A stretch of DNA of 64,000 nt from Klebsiella huaxiensis. GTDB taxonomy: Bacteria; Pseudomonadota; Gammaproteobacteria; Enterobacterales; Enterobacteriaceae. The DNA is taken from positions 4,464,001 through 4,528,000 of the forward strand of contig NZ_CP036175.1 of NCBI RefSeq assembly GCF_003261575.2, read 5' to 3'. A program made the position numbers and the translations under genes. Shown in pieces: positions 55,537-63,959 of this stretch. Under the pieces are notes generated by a model. That model saw only the letters and a list, made by a program, of their open reading frames with translations, did no database searches and was not told the origin of the DNA. Numbering within the stretch: the stretch's first letter is position 1; every line of letters starts with the position of its first letter.

Positions 55537-56037
55537 TTAGATTTCGAGTTCTAGGCGTTCTGCGATGAAGGTTGGATCCCAGCCGGGATTGAAAGTGTCG
55601 ACGTGGGTGAATCCGAGCCGCTCGTATAGGCCACGCAGGTTCGGGTGGCAGTCGAGCCGCAGCTTGGCGCACCCCTGCGTTCGCGCGGCATGGCGGCAAG
55701 CCTCGATCAGCGCGGAGCTGACACCCCGGCCCGCATGTGTCCGTCGCACCGCGAGCTTGTGCAGATATGCGGCCTCCCCCTTGAGGGCGTCGGGCCAGAA
55801 CTCGGGATCCTCGGCCGACAAGGTGCAACAGCCGACGATGCCGTCGCTGCAACTCGCGACTAGGAGCTCGGATCTCAGGACGAAGGTCTCCGCGAATGTC
55901 CGGTCGATCCGCGCGACGTCCCAGGCGGGCGTTCCCTTGGCGGACATCCACGCCGCAGCGTCGTGCATCAGCCGCACAACCTCGTCGATATCACCCGAGC
56001 AGGCGACCCGAACGTTCGGAGGCTCCTCGCTGTCCAT
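55537..56037 (-). CDS. orf5: orf5 of 3'-conserved segment, GNAT acetyltransferase
   Basis: 166-aa N-acetyltransferase-like protein (VRVACSGDIDEVVRLMHDAA; LHKLAVRRTHAGRGVSSALI acetyl-CoA loop; LDCHPNLRGLYERLGF). Standard third gene of the class 1 integron 3'-CS after qacEdelta1 and sul1. Substrate unknown. Confidence 0.92.
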   Translation of the reverse strand: MDSEEPPNVRVACSGDIDEVVRLMHDAAAWMSAKGTPAWDVARIDRTFAETFVLRSELLVASCSDGIVGCCTLSAEDPEFWPDALKGEAAYLHKLAVRRTHAGRGVSSALIEACRHAARTQGCAKLRLDCHPNLRGLYERLGFTHVDTFNPGWDPTFIAERLELEI

Positions 56038-56164
56038 TCGCTCCCCTGGCGCGGTATGAACCGCCGCCTCATAGTGCAGTTTGATCCTGACGAGCCCAGC
56101 ATGTCTGCGCCCACCTTCGCGGAACCTGACCAGGGTCCGCTAGCGGGCGGCCGGAAGGTGAATG

Positions 56165-57004
56165 CTAGGCATGATCTAACCCTCGGTCTCTGGCGTCGCG
56201 ACTGCGAAATTTCGCGAGGGTTTCCGAGAAGGTGATTGCGCTTCGCAGATCTCCAGGCGCGTGGGTGCGGACGTAGTCAGCGCCATTGCCGATCGCGTGA
56301 AGTTCCGCCGCAAGGCTCGCTGGACCCAGATCCTTTACAGGAAGGCCAACGGTGGCGCCCAAGAAGGATTTCCGCGACACCGAGACCAATAGCGGAAGCC
56401 CCAACGCCGACTTCAGCTTTTGAAGGTTCGACAGCACGTGCAGCGATGTTTCCGGTGCGGGGCTCAAGAAAAATCCCATCCCCGGATCGAGGATGAGCCG
56501 GTCGGCAGCGACCCCGCTCCGTCGCAAGGCGGAAACCCGCGCCTCGAAGAACCGCACAATCTCGTCGAGCGCGTCTTCGGGTCGAAGGTGACCGGTGCGG
56601 GTGGCGATGCCATCCCGCTGCGCTGAGTGCATAACCACCAGCCTGCAGTCCGCCTCAGCAATATCGGGATAGAGCGCAGGGTCAGGAAATCCTTGGATAT
56701 CGTTCAGGTAGCCCACGCCGCGCTTGAGCGCATAGCGCTGGGTTTCCGGTTGGAAGCTGTCGATTGAAACACGGTGCATCTGATCGGACAGGGCGTCTAA
56801 GAGCGGCGCAATACGTCTGATCTCATCGGCCGGCGATACAGGCCTCGCGTCCGGATGGCTGGCGGCCGGTCCGACATCCACGACGTCTGATCCGACTCGC
56901 AGCATTTCGATCGCCGCGGTGACAGCGCCGGCGGGGTCTAGCCGCCGGCTCTCATCGAAGAAGGAGTCCTCGGTGAGATTCAGAATGCCGAACACCGTCA
57001 CCAT
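56165..57004 (-). CDS. sul1: sulfonamide-resistant dihydropteroate synthase Sul1 (copy 1)
   Basis: 279-aa DHPS, MVTVFGILNLTEDSFFDESR, VDVGPAASHPDARPVSP, LDPGMGFFLS, SVSRKSFLGA. Start at 57004 overlaps the qacEdelta1 end by 7 bp; the frame extends to 57091 within qacEdelta1. Confidence 0.97.
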   Translation of the reverse strand: MVTVFGILNLTEDSFFDESRRLDPAGAVTAAIEMLRVGSDVVDVGPAASHPDARPVSPADEIRRIAPLLDALSDQMHRVSIDSFQPETQRYALKRGVGYLNDIQGFPDPALYPDIAEADCRLVVMHSAQRDGIATRTGHLRPEDALDEIVRFFEARVSALRRSGVAADRLILDPGMGFFLSPAPETSLHVLSNLQKLKSALGLPLLVSVSRKSFLGATVGLPVKDLGPASLAAELHAIGNGADYVRTHAPGDLRSAITFSETLAKFRSRDARDRGLDHA

Positions 57005-57345
57005 GGCGTCGGCCTCCGCAGCGACTTCCACGATGGGGATCGGGCGAGCAAAAAGGCAGCAATTATGAGCCCCATACCTACAAAGCCCCACGCATCAAGC
57101 TTTTGCCCATGAAGCAACCAGGCAATGGCTGTAATTATGACGACGCCGAGTCCCGACCAGACTGCATAAGCAACACCGACAGGGATGGATTTCAGAACCA
57201 GAGAAAGAAAATAAAATGCGATGCCATAACCGATTATGACAACGGCGGAAGGGGCAAGCTTAGTAAAGCCCTCGCTAGATTTTAATGCGGATGTTGCGAT
57301 TACTTCGCCAACTATTGCGATAACAAGAAAAAGCCAGCCTTTCAT
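56998..57345 (-). CDS. qacEdelta1: QacEdelta1 SMR efflux protein (copy 1)
   Basis: 115-aa small multidrug-resistance protein exporting quaternary ammonium compounds, with three intact TM helices (WLFLVIAIVGEVIATSALKS with Glu14) and the 3' end replaced by the sul1-side sequence, which is what delta1 denotes. Weak function. Confidence 0.95.
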   Translation of the reverse strand: MKGWLFLVIAIVGEVIATSALKSSEGFTKLAPSAVVIIGYGIAFYFLSLVLKSIPVGVAYAVWSGLGVVIITAIAWLLHGQKLDAWGFVGMGLIIAAFLLARSPSWKSLRRPTPW

Positions 57346-57383
57346 GATATATCTCCCAATTTGTGTAGGGCTTATTATGCACG

Positions 57384-57481
57384 GCTTACAGCAGGCAAAA
57401 TTTAACCAGAAAAAAGCCGCTGAATTACTGGGGCTGACTTACCATCAGCTTCGCGCTTTGCTGAAAAAACACCAGATTTAA
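57384..57481 (+). pseudogene. pspF: pspF C-terminal remnant
   Basis: LQQAKFNQKKAAELLGLTYH and LKKHQI are the Fis-type DNA-binding helix of the phage-shock activator PspF. Only the last ~33 codons remain. It marks the Citrobacter-like source of the qnrB segment captured by ISCR1. Confidence 0.85.
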
Positions 57482-57551
57482 CGCACATTTGCAGATGTCA
57501 TATTGGCGGATTTGACGCATAACCCCATCAGGGTTTACCATGACGCCATTA

Positions 57552-57567
57552 CTGTATAAAAAAACAG
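57552..57567 (+). promoter_or_regulatory. LexA box controlling qnrB
   Basis: CTGTATAAAAAAACAG matches the SOS box CTG-N10-CAG and ends 8 bp before the qnrB ATG at 57576. Known for qnrB: DNA damage, including by ciprofloxacin, derepresses it. Its position inside the longer open frame favours the 57576 start. Confidence 0.92.
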
Positions 57568-57575
57568 GTACAAAT

Positions 57576-58220
57576 ATGGCTCTGGCACTCGTTGGCGAAA
57601 AAATTGACAGAAACCGTTTCACCGGTGAGAAAATTGAAAATAGTACATTTTTTAACTGTGATTTTTCAGGTGCCGACCTGAGCGGCACTGAATTTATCGG
57701 CTGTCAGTTCTATGATCGTGAAAGCCAGAAAGGGTGCAATTTTAGTCGTGCGATGCTGAAAGATGCCATTTTTAAAAGCTGTGATTTATCCATGGCGGAT
57801 TTTCGCAATGCCAGTGCGCTGGGCATTGAAATTCGCCACTGCCGCGCACAAGGCGCAGATTTCCGCGGCGCAAGCTTTATGAATATGATCACCACGCGCA
57901 CCTGGTTTTGTAGCGCATATATCACGAATACCAATCTAAGCTACGCCAATTTTTCGAAAGTCGTGTTGGAAAAGTGTGAGCTGTGGGAAAACCGTTGGAT
58001 GGGTGCCCAGGTACTGGGCGCGACGTTCAGTGGTTCAGATCTCTCCGGCGGCGAGTTTTCGACTTTCGACTGGCGAGCAGCGAACTTCACACATTGCGAT
58101 CTGACCAATTCGGAGTTGGGTGACTTAGATATTCGGGGCGTTGATTTACAAGGCGTTAAGCTGGACAACTACCAGGCGTCGTTGCTCATGGAGCGGCTTG
58201 GCATCGCGGTGATTGGTTAG
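57576..58220 (+). CDS. qnrB: quinolone resistance pentapeptide-repeat protein QnrB
   Basis: 214-aa beta-helix that mimics DNA and protects gyrase. Pentapeptides (GADLSGTEF, CDLSMADFRN, ANFSKVVLEK, SDLSGGEFS) run most of the length. Ala in DFRNASALG and Met in ENRWMGAQ fit QnrB2/QnrB6-type alleles rather than QnrB1. The start at MALALVGEK (57576) is preferred; an ATG at 57540 would add 12 codons across the LexA box. Confidence 0.94.
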   Translation: MALALVGEKIDRNRFTGEKIENSTFFNCDFSGADLSGTEFIGCQFYDRESQKGCNFSRAMLKDAIFKSCDLSMADFRNASALGIEIRHCRAQGADFRGASFMNMITTRTWFCSAYITNTNLSYANFSKVVLEKCELWENRWMGAQVLGATFSGSDLSGGEFSTFDWRAANFTHCDLTNSELGDLDIRGVDLQGVKLDNYQASLLMERLGIAVIG

Positions 58221-58311
58221 CATTCACGGAGCGGTAAGTACCGCTCCCGCCCTTATACAATAGTGTCCGCCCTTGCCTTAAAAGTCACTTTCGACGCACA
58301 GAGCGTAAACG

Positions 58312-59220
58312 TTAGAGGGTTCCGGTCCCCCCATCAGAACACCAGACCTGACCAGACGTATAGCTGTTCTCCCGAGCGGCCAGGGTGACATAAAGCGGCG
58401 CGATTTCCACCGGTTGACCAGGGCGTCCCAGCGGCGCATTTGCCCCAAATTTCTCCACCTTTTCCTGCGGTTGACCACCACAGCACTGCAGTACAGTCCA
58501 GTATGGACCCGGCGCGACGGCATTGACACGGATCCCTTTCGGGGCCAGCTGTTTCGCCAGCGATTTAGTAAATGCCACGATAGCTGCTTTAGTCTGAGCA
58601 TAATCAAGCAAGATTTCACTTGGCTCATAAGCCTGTACGGAGGAGGTATTAATTATCACGCTGTCTGGTGAAAGATGGGGTATGGCCGCTTTGGTGATCC
58701 AAAACATAGCGTAAACATTGGTTTTGAATGTTGCGTCGAAGTCTTCTGTGGTGAGTTCCTCAATTGACTCACAAAATTGCTGACGACCCGCATTATTGAC
58801 GAGGATATCCAACCCTCCCAGTCCTTTTACCGCCTGTGTTACCAGATGACCGCAAAAAGCCTCATCACGGATATCGCCGGGGATGGCCAAAACATTTCTG
58901 CCTGCTTTTTTTATCAGATCGACCACTTCACGCGCATCGTCTTCTTCTTCAGGTAAATAGTTAATCGCAACATCAGCGCCTTCACGAGCATAGGCAATAG
59001 CAACAGCACGACCAATCCCTGAATCCCCACCGGTAATTAATACCTTGCGCCCATTCAGGCGACCGCTTCCCTGATAGCTGTCTTCTCCATGATCGGGGCG
59101 CGGTTGCATTTTCCCCGCCAGCCCGGGAAAGGGCTGCTGCTGCTGTTGAAAAGGCGGCGCCGGAAAACGCGCAGAATTGGTTTTATTGATGGTCTTTTTT
59201 TCCTTGTTTAAGCCAGCCAT
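58312..59220 (-). CDS. sdr: SDR-family oxidoreductase (YghA type), qnrB neighbour
   Basis: 302-aa short-chain dehydrogenase. Long Gln/Pro-rich N-terminal extension (PPFQQQQQPFPGLAGKMQP), TGGDSGIGRA cofactor loop, NNAGRQ, and catalytic YAQTK. Converges on qnrB and, as known, accompanies it from Citrobacter chromosomes. Substrate unknown. Confidence 0.9.
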   Translation of the reverse strand: MAGLNKEKKTINKTNSARFPAPPFQQQQQPFPGLAGKMQPRPDHGEDSYQGSGRLNGRKVLITGGDSGIGRAVAIAYAREGADVAINYLPEEEDDAREVVDLIKKAGRNVLAIPGDIRDEAFCGHLVTQAVKGLGGLDILVNNAGRQQFCESIEELTTEDFDATFKTNVYAMFWITKAAIPHLSPDSVIINTSSVQAYEPSEILLDYAQTKAAIVAFTKSLAKQLAPKGIRVNAVAPGPYWTVLQCCGGQPQEKVEKFGANAPLGRPGQPVEIAPLYVTLAARENSYTSGQVWCSDGGTGTL

Positions 59221-59452
59221 TCAATTACCTCTCATTATTTATCACAAAGACTAATAATCGTAGACCAAAATGAATGGTATGACCTATATTATCCAGCTAC
59301 ACTTAATTTTCTCGGAATATTACCCTCCCTACTTTCCTCTACCGTTGCGCTTATATCCCCACCAACGTTAGATTTAATTTAAAAAATATTATTTGAGACT
59401 TATCCAGTTCGCAGTGTTAATAAATAGCAACCACACTTAACATCTCAATCTG
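59221..59452. other. sdr upstream region of captured Citrobacter-type DNA
   Basis: AT-rich 230 bp presumably holding the sdr promoter, ending at the ISCR1 oriIS boundary. No gene seen. Confidence 0.55.
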
Positions 59453-61606
59453 GGGTATAGGAAGTATAAACCACCTTTTTGCTCCTCATCCGAAGTATCT
59501 TACCTGAAATTCCCTCACTCGTTTACCGCTCAAGCCCCAATTTTAACTGCCGGTCCAGCCTAAACCGCTCTAATAAGGTTCGATTTGGCGGTAAAATCTC
59601 TAGCCTGATAGCTCGAGAGATACAAACTGCCCCACCGCCCCGTTTAAAAGTTGGCAGTGTTGAGCAGTGTTGGATTTGGGGTCGTCAGTCAAAGAGACGA
59701 CTCTGTGATGGATCGAACAGGCTGGGAGTCAGTGGCGGCGCTCGTTCTGGTGGCAGCTCACGCTGCTTGGCGGCATTCGCCTTGGCTGTTTTCTGTTTCA
59801 GATGCTTGAGAATCTGCTCAATGACCTTCGGATCTTCGATGCTGGCAATCACTTTGACGTGACCGCCGCAGTGTTCGCAGACTTCAATATCAATATTGAA
59901 GACTCGCTTGAGGCGTTGCATCCAGGTCATGGCGCGGTGGCGCTCTGCAGGACTCTTGTCACGCCAGTTAGTATCGAGACCTTCCGATTTGTCGGGCTTC
60001 TTGCCCCGCTTGGCGGGTGTTACTTGAACTCGGTGTTTGCTGTTCGGTGCAAAGACGCCGTGGAAGCGTGTGAGGTTGACTCGCGGCTTAGGTACCAACG
60101 CAGCGAGTTTGGCGATGAAGTCCAGCGGCTCGAAGATCACATGGGTGGTGCCATTGCGGTACGGAGTTTTGAGCTCGTAACGCACCTGCCCATTGGCGGT
60201 TAATGCCAGACGTTTTTCTGAAACCGCTGGCCGACTAATGTAGCGACACAAGCGCTCAAGCTTATCCCGCTGATGCGCTTCGGCCATCACACCGGCGTGT
60301 AGCGAGAAACCAGCATGGTTGGCTACTCGACTGCTTGAGTCGGCTTTATCCTCACGCCCTGGCAAGGTTTGCAGGGTGAAGACTTTGCGCCCTTGCTGGG
60401 GGCCGACGGCAATGCGATACGTAACCGAAGCACCATGTAATTGAGTCAGCGTATCGTCTTCGCCCTCTTCCAGTGTCAACCACGTATTCTCGGCATCACG
60501 CTCCAAAATCCCACGCTTTTCCATGCAGCGAGCGATGCGATGGCTGAGGGTGTGAGCGAGCGTATTCAGCTCATCGTAAGTGGGTGCCTTGACACGATGG
60601 AAGCGTTGCTTGCCATAGTCATCTTCGGCATAGACACCATCGAGAAACAGCATGTGGTAGTGGACATTGAGATTTAGCGCGGAGCCAAAGCGTTGGATAA
60701 GAGTCACTGAGCCAGTTTGTGCAGAGGCTTTGGTGTAACCGGCTTTTTTGATCAGATGAGTTGAGAGTGTACGATAGACGATACTCAAGACCTGGCCCAT
60801 CAGCTGGGGATGGCGAGCCAGCAAAAAGCGTAGCTGGAAAGGAAAGCTGAGCACCCACTGGCGAATGGGCTCCTTGGGGAAGACTTCGTCTATCAGCAGC
60901 GCCGCACTCTCGGCCATCCGGCGGGCACCGCAGCTAGGGCAAAAGCCGCGTCGTTTACAGCTGAAGGCGACCAGACGCTCGTGATGACAATCCTCGCAGC
61001 GAACCCGCATGAAACCATACTCCAGACGGCCACATTGGAGGAGGTCGTTGAATTCTTGTTGGATGTAGCGAGGCAGGTGTTGACCTTGGGCTTCGAGTGA
61101 GGCTTTGAAGGCTGGGTAGTGCTGCTCAACCAGCTGGTAGAGCAGCGTCTGGTCGGGTTGGTGGCGTTCGTAACCGTTTGTTTGAGTGGGCGATTGACTC
61201 GCCGTGGCGTTCCTTGCCAGCGACATGGGTATCCTCCGCTGATACTGTGGTTATGTACAGTATCAGCGGCTTGCGTTCAGACGTCCAGTCTGGCCCTAGA
61301 CATCGCTAAATGCTTAACCCGCAATAGCCCTCACGAGTTGTTATCAGCCACTACCGGTTGAGCGAGAAGGTTTTGGGTTCAGGGTGCTATTGCTCCACCA
61401 ATCACAATACTGAAGCCCCAACTGTTATCAGTTGGGGCTTTTTCTTGTCTGTTTGCGGCGGTTGCGTTTTATCGGTAGTCGTCGAGCTCTGCACCATCCC
61501 ACATAAGAGCTTAACGGTGCGATCTTCAACGCCATCACACAAAACTTTCTTTTTCACGCACAGTCAACTTATTGGATGTTTTATTAACAACCCAAAAGGA
61601 GATATT
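59453..61606 (-). mobile_element. ISCR1 (IS91-like), 2154 bp
   Basis: From the oriIS-like GGGTATAGGAAGTATAAACC (59453) to the edge of the 3'-CS repeat (61606); 2154 bp is the size I recall for ISCR1. It lies between sul1 copy 2 and the qnrB segment, the standard complex class 1 integron layout in which rolling-circle transposition picked up qnrB. About 380 bp right of tnp (61227-61606) hold no gene. Confidence 0.92.
59685..61226 (-). CDS. tnpA: ISCR1 transposase (Orf513, HUH/Rep type)
   Basis: 513-aa IS91-family rolling-circle transposase. N-terminal zinc-ribbon cysteines (CEDCHHERLVAFSCKRRGFC), the HUH-type histidines in LNVHYHMLFLDGVYAED, the catalytic tyrosine region RLCRYISRPAVSEKRL, and a C-terminal CEHCGGHVKVIASIED. 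Intact. Confidence 0.95.
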   Translation of the reverse strand: MSLARNATASQSPTQTNGYERHQPDQTLLYQLVEQHYPAFKASLEAQGQHLPRYIQQEFNDLLQCGRLEYGFMRVRCEDCHHERLVAFSCKRRGFCPSCGARRMAESAALLIDEVFPKEPIRQWVLSFPFQLRFLLARHPQLMGQVLSIVYRTLSTHLIKKAGYTKASAQTGSVTLIQRFGSALNLNVHYHMLFLDGVYAEDDYGKQRFHRVKAPTYDELNTLAHTLSHRIARCMEKRGILERDAENTWLTLEEGEDDTLTQLHGASVTYRIAVGPQQGRKVFTLQTLPGREDKADSSSRVANHAGFSLHAGVMAEAHQRDKLERLCRYISRPAVSEKRLALTANGQVRYELKTPYRNGTTHVIFEPLDFIAKLAALVPKPRVNLTRFHGVFAPNSKHRVQVTPAKRGKKPDKSEGLDTNWRDKSPAERHRAMTWMQRLKRVFNIDIEVCEHCGGHVKVIASIEDPKVIEQILKHLKQKTAKANAAKQRELPPERAPPLTPSLFDPSQSRLFD

Positions 61607-61630
61607 TAGCGGGCGGCCGGAAGGTGAATG

Positions 61631-62470
61631 CTAGGCATGATCTAACCCTCGGTCTCTGGCGTCGCGACTGCGAAATTTCGCGAGGGTTTCCGAGAAGGTG
61701 ATTGCGCTTCGCAGATCTCCAGGCGCGTGGGTGCGGACGTAGTCAGCGCCATTGCCGATCGCGTGAAGTTCCGCCGCAAGGCTCGCTGGACCCAGATCCT
61801 TTACAGGAAGGCCAACGGTGGCGCCCAAGAAGGATTTCCGCGACACCGAGACCAATAGCGGAAGCCCCAACGCCGACTTCAGCTTTTGAAGGTTCGACAG
61901 CACGTGCAGCGATGTTTCCGGTGCGGGGCTCAAGAAAAATCCCATCCCCGGATCGAGGATGAGCCGGTCGGCAGCGACCCCGCTCCGTCGCAAGGCGGAA
62001 ACCCGCGCCTCGAAGAACCGCACAATCTCGTCGAGCGCGTCTTCGGGTCGAAGGTGACCGGTGCGGGTGGCGATGCCATCCCGCTGCGCTGAGTGCATAA
62101 CCACCAGCCTGCAGTCCGCCTCAGCAATATCGGGATAGAGCGCAGGGTCAGGAAATCCTTGGATATCGTTCAGGTAGCCCACGCCGCGCTTGAGCGCATA
62201 GCGCTGGGTTTCCGGTTGGAAGCTGTCGATTGAAACACGGTGCATCTGATCGGACAGGGCGTCTAAGAGCGGCGCAATACGTCTGATCTCATCGGCCGGC
62301 GATACAGGCCTCGCGTCCGGATGGCTGGCGGCCGGTCCGACATCCACGACGTCTGATCCGACTCGCAGCATTTCGATCGCCGCGGTGACAGCGCCGGCGG
62401 GGTCTAGCCGCCGGCTCTCATCGAAGAAGGAGTCCTCGGTGAGATTCAGAATGCCGAACACCGTCACCAT
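61631..62470 (-). CDS. sul1: Sul1 (copy 2)
   Basis: Protein identical to copy 1 at 56165-57004. This copy belongs to the 3'-CS directly behind the aadA16 cassette and ends 24 bp from the ISCR1 edge. Confidence 0.97.
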   Translation of the reverse strand: MVTVFGILNLTEDSFFDESRRLDPAGAVTAAIEMLRVGSDVVDVGPAASHPDARPVSPADEIRRIAPLLDALSDQMHRVSIDSFQPETQRYALKRGVGYLNDIQGFPDPALYPDIAEADCRLVVMHSAQRDGIATRTGHLRPEDALDEIVRFFEARVSALRRSGVAADRLILDPGMGFFLSPAPETSLHVLSNLQKLKSALGLPLLVSVSRKSFLGATVGLPVKDLGPASLAAELHAIGNGADYVRTHAPGDLRSAITFSETLAKFRSRDARDRGLDHA

Positions 62471-62811
62471 GGCGTCGGCCTCCGCAGCGACTTCCACGAT
62501 GGGGATCGGGCGAGCAAAAAGGCAGCAATTATGAGCCCCATACCTACAAAGCCCCACGCATCAAGCTTTTGCCCATGAAGCAACCAGGCAATGGCTGTAA
62601 TTATGACGACGCCGAGTCCCGACCAGACTGCATAAGCAACACCGACAGGGATGGATTTCAGAACCAGAGAAAGAAAATAAAATGCGATGCCATAACCGAT
62701 TATGACAACGGCGGAAGGGGCAAGCTTAGTAAAGCCCTCGCTAGATTTTAATGCGGATGTTGCGATTACTTCGCCAACTATTGCGATAACAAGAAAAAGC
62801 CAGCCTTTCAT
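62464..62811 (-). CDS. qacEdelta1: QacEdelta1 (copy 2)
   Basis: Identical to copy 1. Here the native leader is complete up to the aadA16 attC, whereas copy 1 loses it at 57383. Confidence 0.95.
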   Translation of the reverse strand: MKGWLFLVIAIVGEVIATSALKSSEGFTKLAPSAVVIIGYGIAFYFLSLVLKSIPVGVAYAVWSGLGVVIITAIAWLLHGQKLDAWGFVGMGLIIAAFLLARSPSWKSLRRPTPW

Positions 62812-62820
62812 GATATATCT

Positions 62821-62923
62821 CCCAATTTGTGTAGGGCTTATTATGCACGCTTAAAAATAATAAAAGCAGACTTGACCTGATAGTTTGGCTGTGAGCAATT
62901 ATGTGCTTAGTGCATCTAACGCC
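62821..62923. repeat. cassette/3'-CS leader repeat, copy A (103 bp)
   Basis: From CCCAATTTGTGTAGGGC to the TAACGCC core site. Identical 103-bp copy at 63785-63887; a 35-bp start of it survives at 31749-31783 before IS26 copy 2, and 29 bp at qacEdelta1 copy 1. These leaders carry the CATAAT used in the hybrid promoter at 31768. Confidence 0.9.
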
Positions 62924-62973
62924 TGAATTAAGCTGCGCCGCGAAGCGGCGTCGGCTTGAATGAACTGTTAGAC
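62916..62973 (-). repeat. attC site of the aadA16 cassette
   Basis: Core sites GTTAGAC (62967-62973) and TAACGCC (62917-62923) around GCCGCGAAGCGGC. The aadA16 frame runs through most of it. Confidence 0.88.
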
Positions 62974-63773
62974 ATCATTGGCGTGGAGCCGAGCAGACTG
63001 GCGGCTTCGTGCTTCACAAAGTAAATGAACGCAGTCAACTGATCAGCGCGTGAGGCCAAGCAATCCATCCCTTGTCCAAGGTAAGCCTGCTGGGCTTCAA
63101 GCAGCACGGGCTGATGTTGGACGGGCAGGCGTTCCATTACCCAGTTGGCAGCTACATCCTTCGGCGCGATCTTGCCGGTTGCTGCGCTGTACCAAATGCG
63201 AGACAAAGTAAGCACTACATTCCGCTCGTCGCCTGCCCAATCCGGTTGTGAGTTCCATAGTTTCAAGGTGTCGGCCAGTGCTTTGAATAGATCGCTTTCC
63301 GGGACTGAGTTGAAGAAATCTTCCGCGGCCGAACCTGCCAAGGCAAGGCTGTGTTGCCTTGCTTTAGTTAGCAGAATAGCCAGATCAACATCGGTTGTCG
63401 CGGGCTCGAAGATGCCCGCAAGAATGTCCTTGCGCTGCCACTCCCCGAATTGCAGTTCCCGTCTGGCTGGATAACGCCAAGGAACAACATCGCCGTACAC
63501 GACGATGGTAACTTCCAAGGCACGGAGAGCTTCACTTTGGCCGGGAGAAGCGGAAACTTCCAGGAAATCTACGAACAGAGCCTGCCGCACAGTCTCATCG
63601 AGCTGTGCAGTCACAGTAACCAGCAAATCAATATCACTGCATGGCTTCAGGCCACCGTCGAGTGCAGAGCCGTACAAATGCACGGCCAGCAACGTCGATC
63701 CCAGATGATGCTCGATGACGTTGAGTGCCTGTGATAGCTGTACCGAAATCTCGGCGGGCACTGCGTTGCTCAT
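62928..63773 (-). CDS. aadA16: aminoglycoside nucleotidyltransferase ANT(3'')-I, AadA16
   Basis: 281-aa adenylyltransferase giving streptomycin and spectinomycin resistance. HLYGSALDGGLKPCSDIDLL is the GS-X10-DxD active site, with helical C-terminal domain. MSNAVPAEISVQLSQ at 63773 is the usual start. The final 14 residues (SNSSFKPTPLRGAA) are encoded by the attC, making it longer than most AadA. Followed upstream by a dfrA cassette, as in dfrA27-aadA16 arrays. Confidence 0.94.
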   Translation of the reverse strand: MSNAVPAEISVQLSQALNVIEHHLGSTLLAVHLYGSALDGGLKPCSDIDLLVTVTAQLDETVRQALFVDFLEVSASPGQSEALRALEVTIVVYGDVVPWRYPARRELQFGEWQRKDILAGIFEPATTDVDLAILLTKARQHSLALAGSAAEDFFNSVPESDLFKALADTLKLWNSQPDWAGDERNVVLTLSRIWYSAATGKIAPKDVAANWVMERLPVQHQPVLLEAQQAYLGQGMDCLASRADQLTAFIYFVKHEAASLLGSTPMMSNSSFKPTPLRGAA

Positions 63774-63784
63774 GATGTCTAACT

Positions 63785-63887
63785 CCCAATTTGTGTAGGG
63801 CTTATTATGCACGCTTAAAAATAATAAAAGCAGACTTGACCTGATAGTTTGGCTGTGAGCAATTATGTGCTTAGTGCATCTAACGCC
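63785..63887. repeat. leader repeat, copy B (103 bp)
   Basis: Identical to 62821-62923. Lies upstream of aadA16 and ends in the attC of the preceding cassette. Confidence 0.9.
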
Positions 63888-63959
63888 GCTAAGCAGCGGC
63901 ACATTTTGCGTTTTGAGCGCAGCGAAGCAAAATGTGTCCGATGGCTTGGATGGTTAACC
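63880..63959 (-). repeat. attC site of the dfrA cassette
   Basis: Core words TAACGCC (63881) and GGTTAAC (63952-63958) with long complementary arms ACATTTTGC and GCAAAATGT. Confidence 0.8.

Larger units (their letters stand above)
56141..57383 (-). repeat. 3'-CS direct repeat, copy 1 (1243 bp)
   Basis: Same sequence as 61607-62849 (offset 5466), covering sul1, qacEdelta1 and its leader. Copy 1 continues leftward into orf5 and joins a pspF remnant on the right; copy 2 joins ISCR1 and the aadA16 cassette. Confidence 0.95.
61607..62849 (-). repeat. 3'-CS direct repeat, copy 2 (1243 bp)
   Basis: Second copy of 56141-57383. Recombination between the two would delete ISCR1, sdr and qnrB (5466 bp). 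Confidence 0.95.

Noticed and set aside
55226..55951. 241-codon minus-strand frame over orf5
   Set aside because: Overlaps orf5 in another frame and lacks a family; the orf5 GNAT motifs support the other frame.
57236..57481. 81-codon frame as a complete gene
   Set aside because: Its first part is antisense to qacEdelta1; only the last ~33 codons are real, a pspF remnant.
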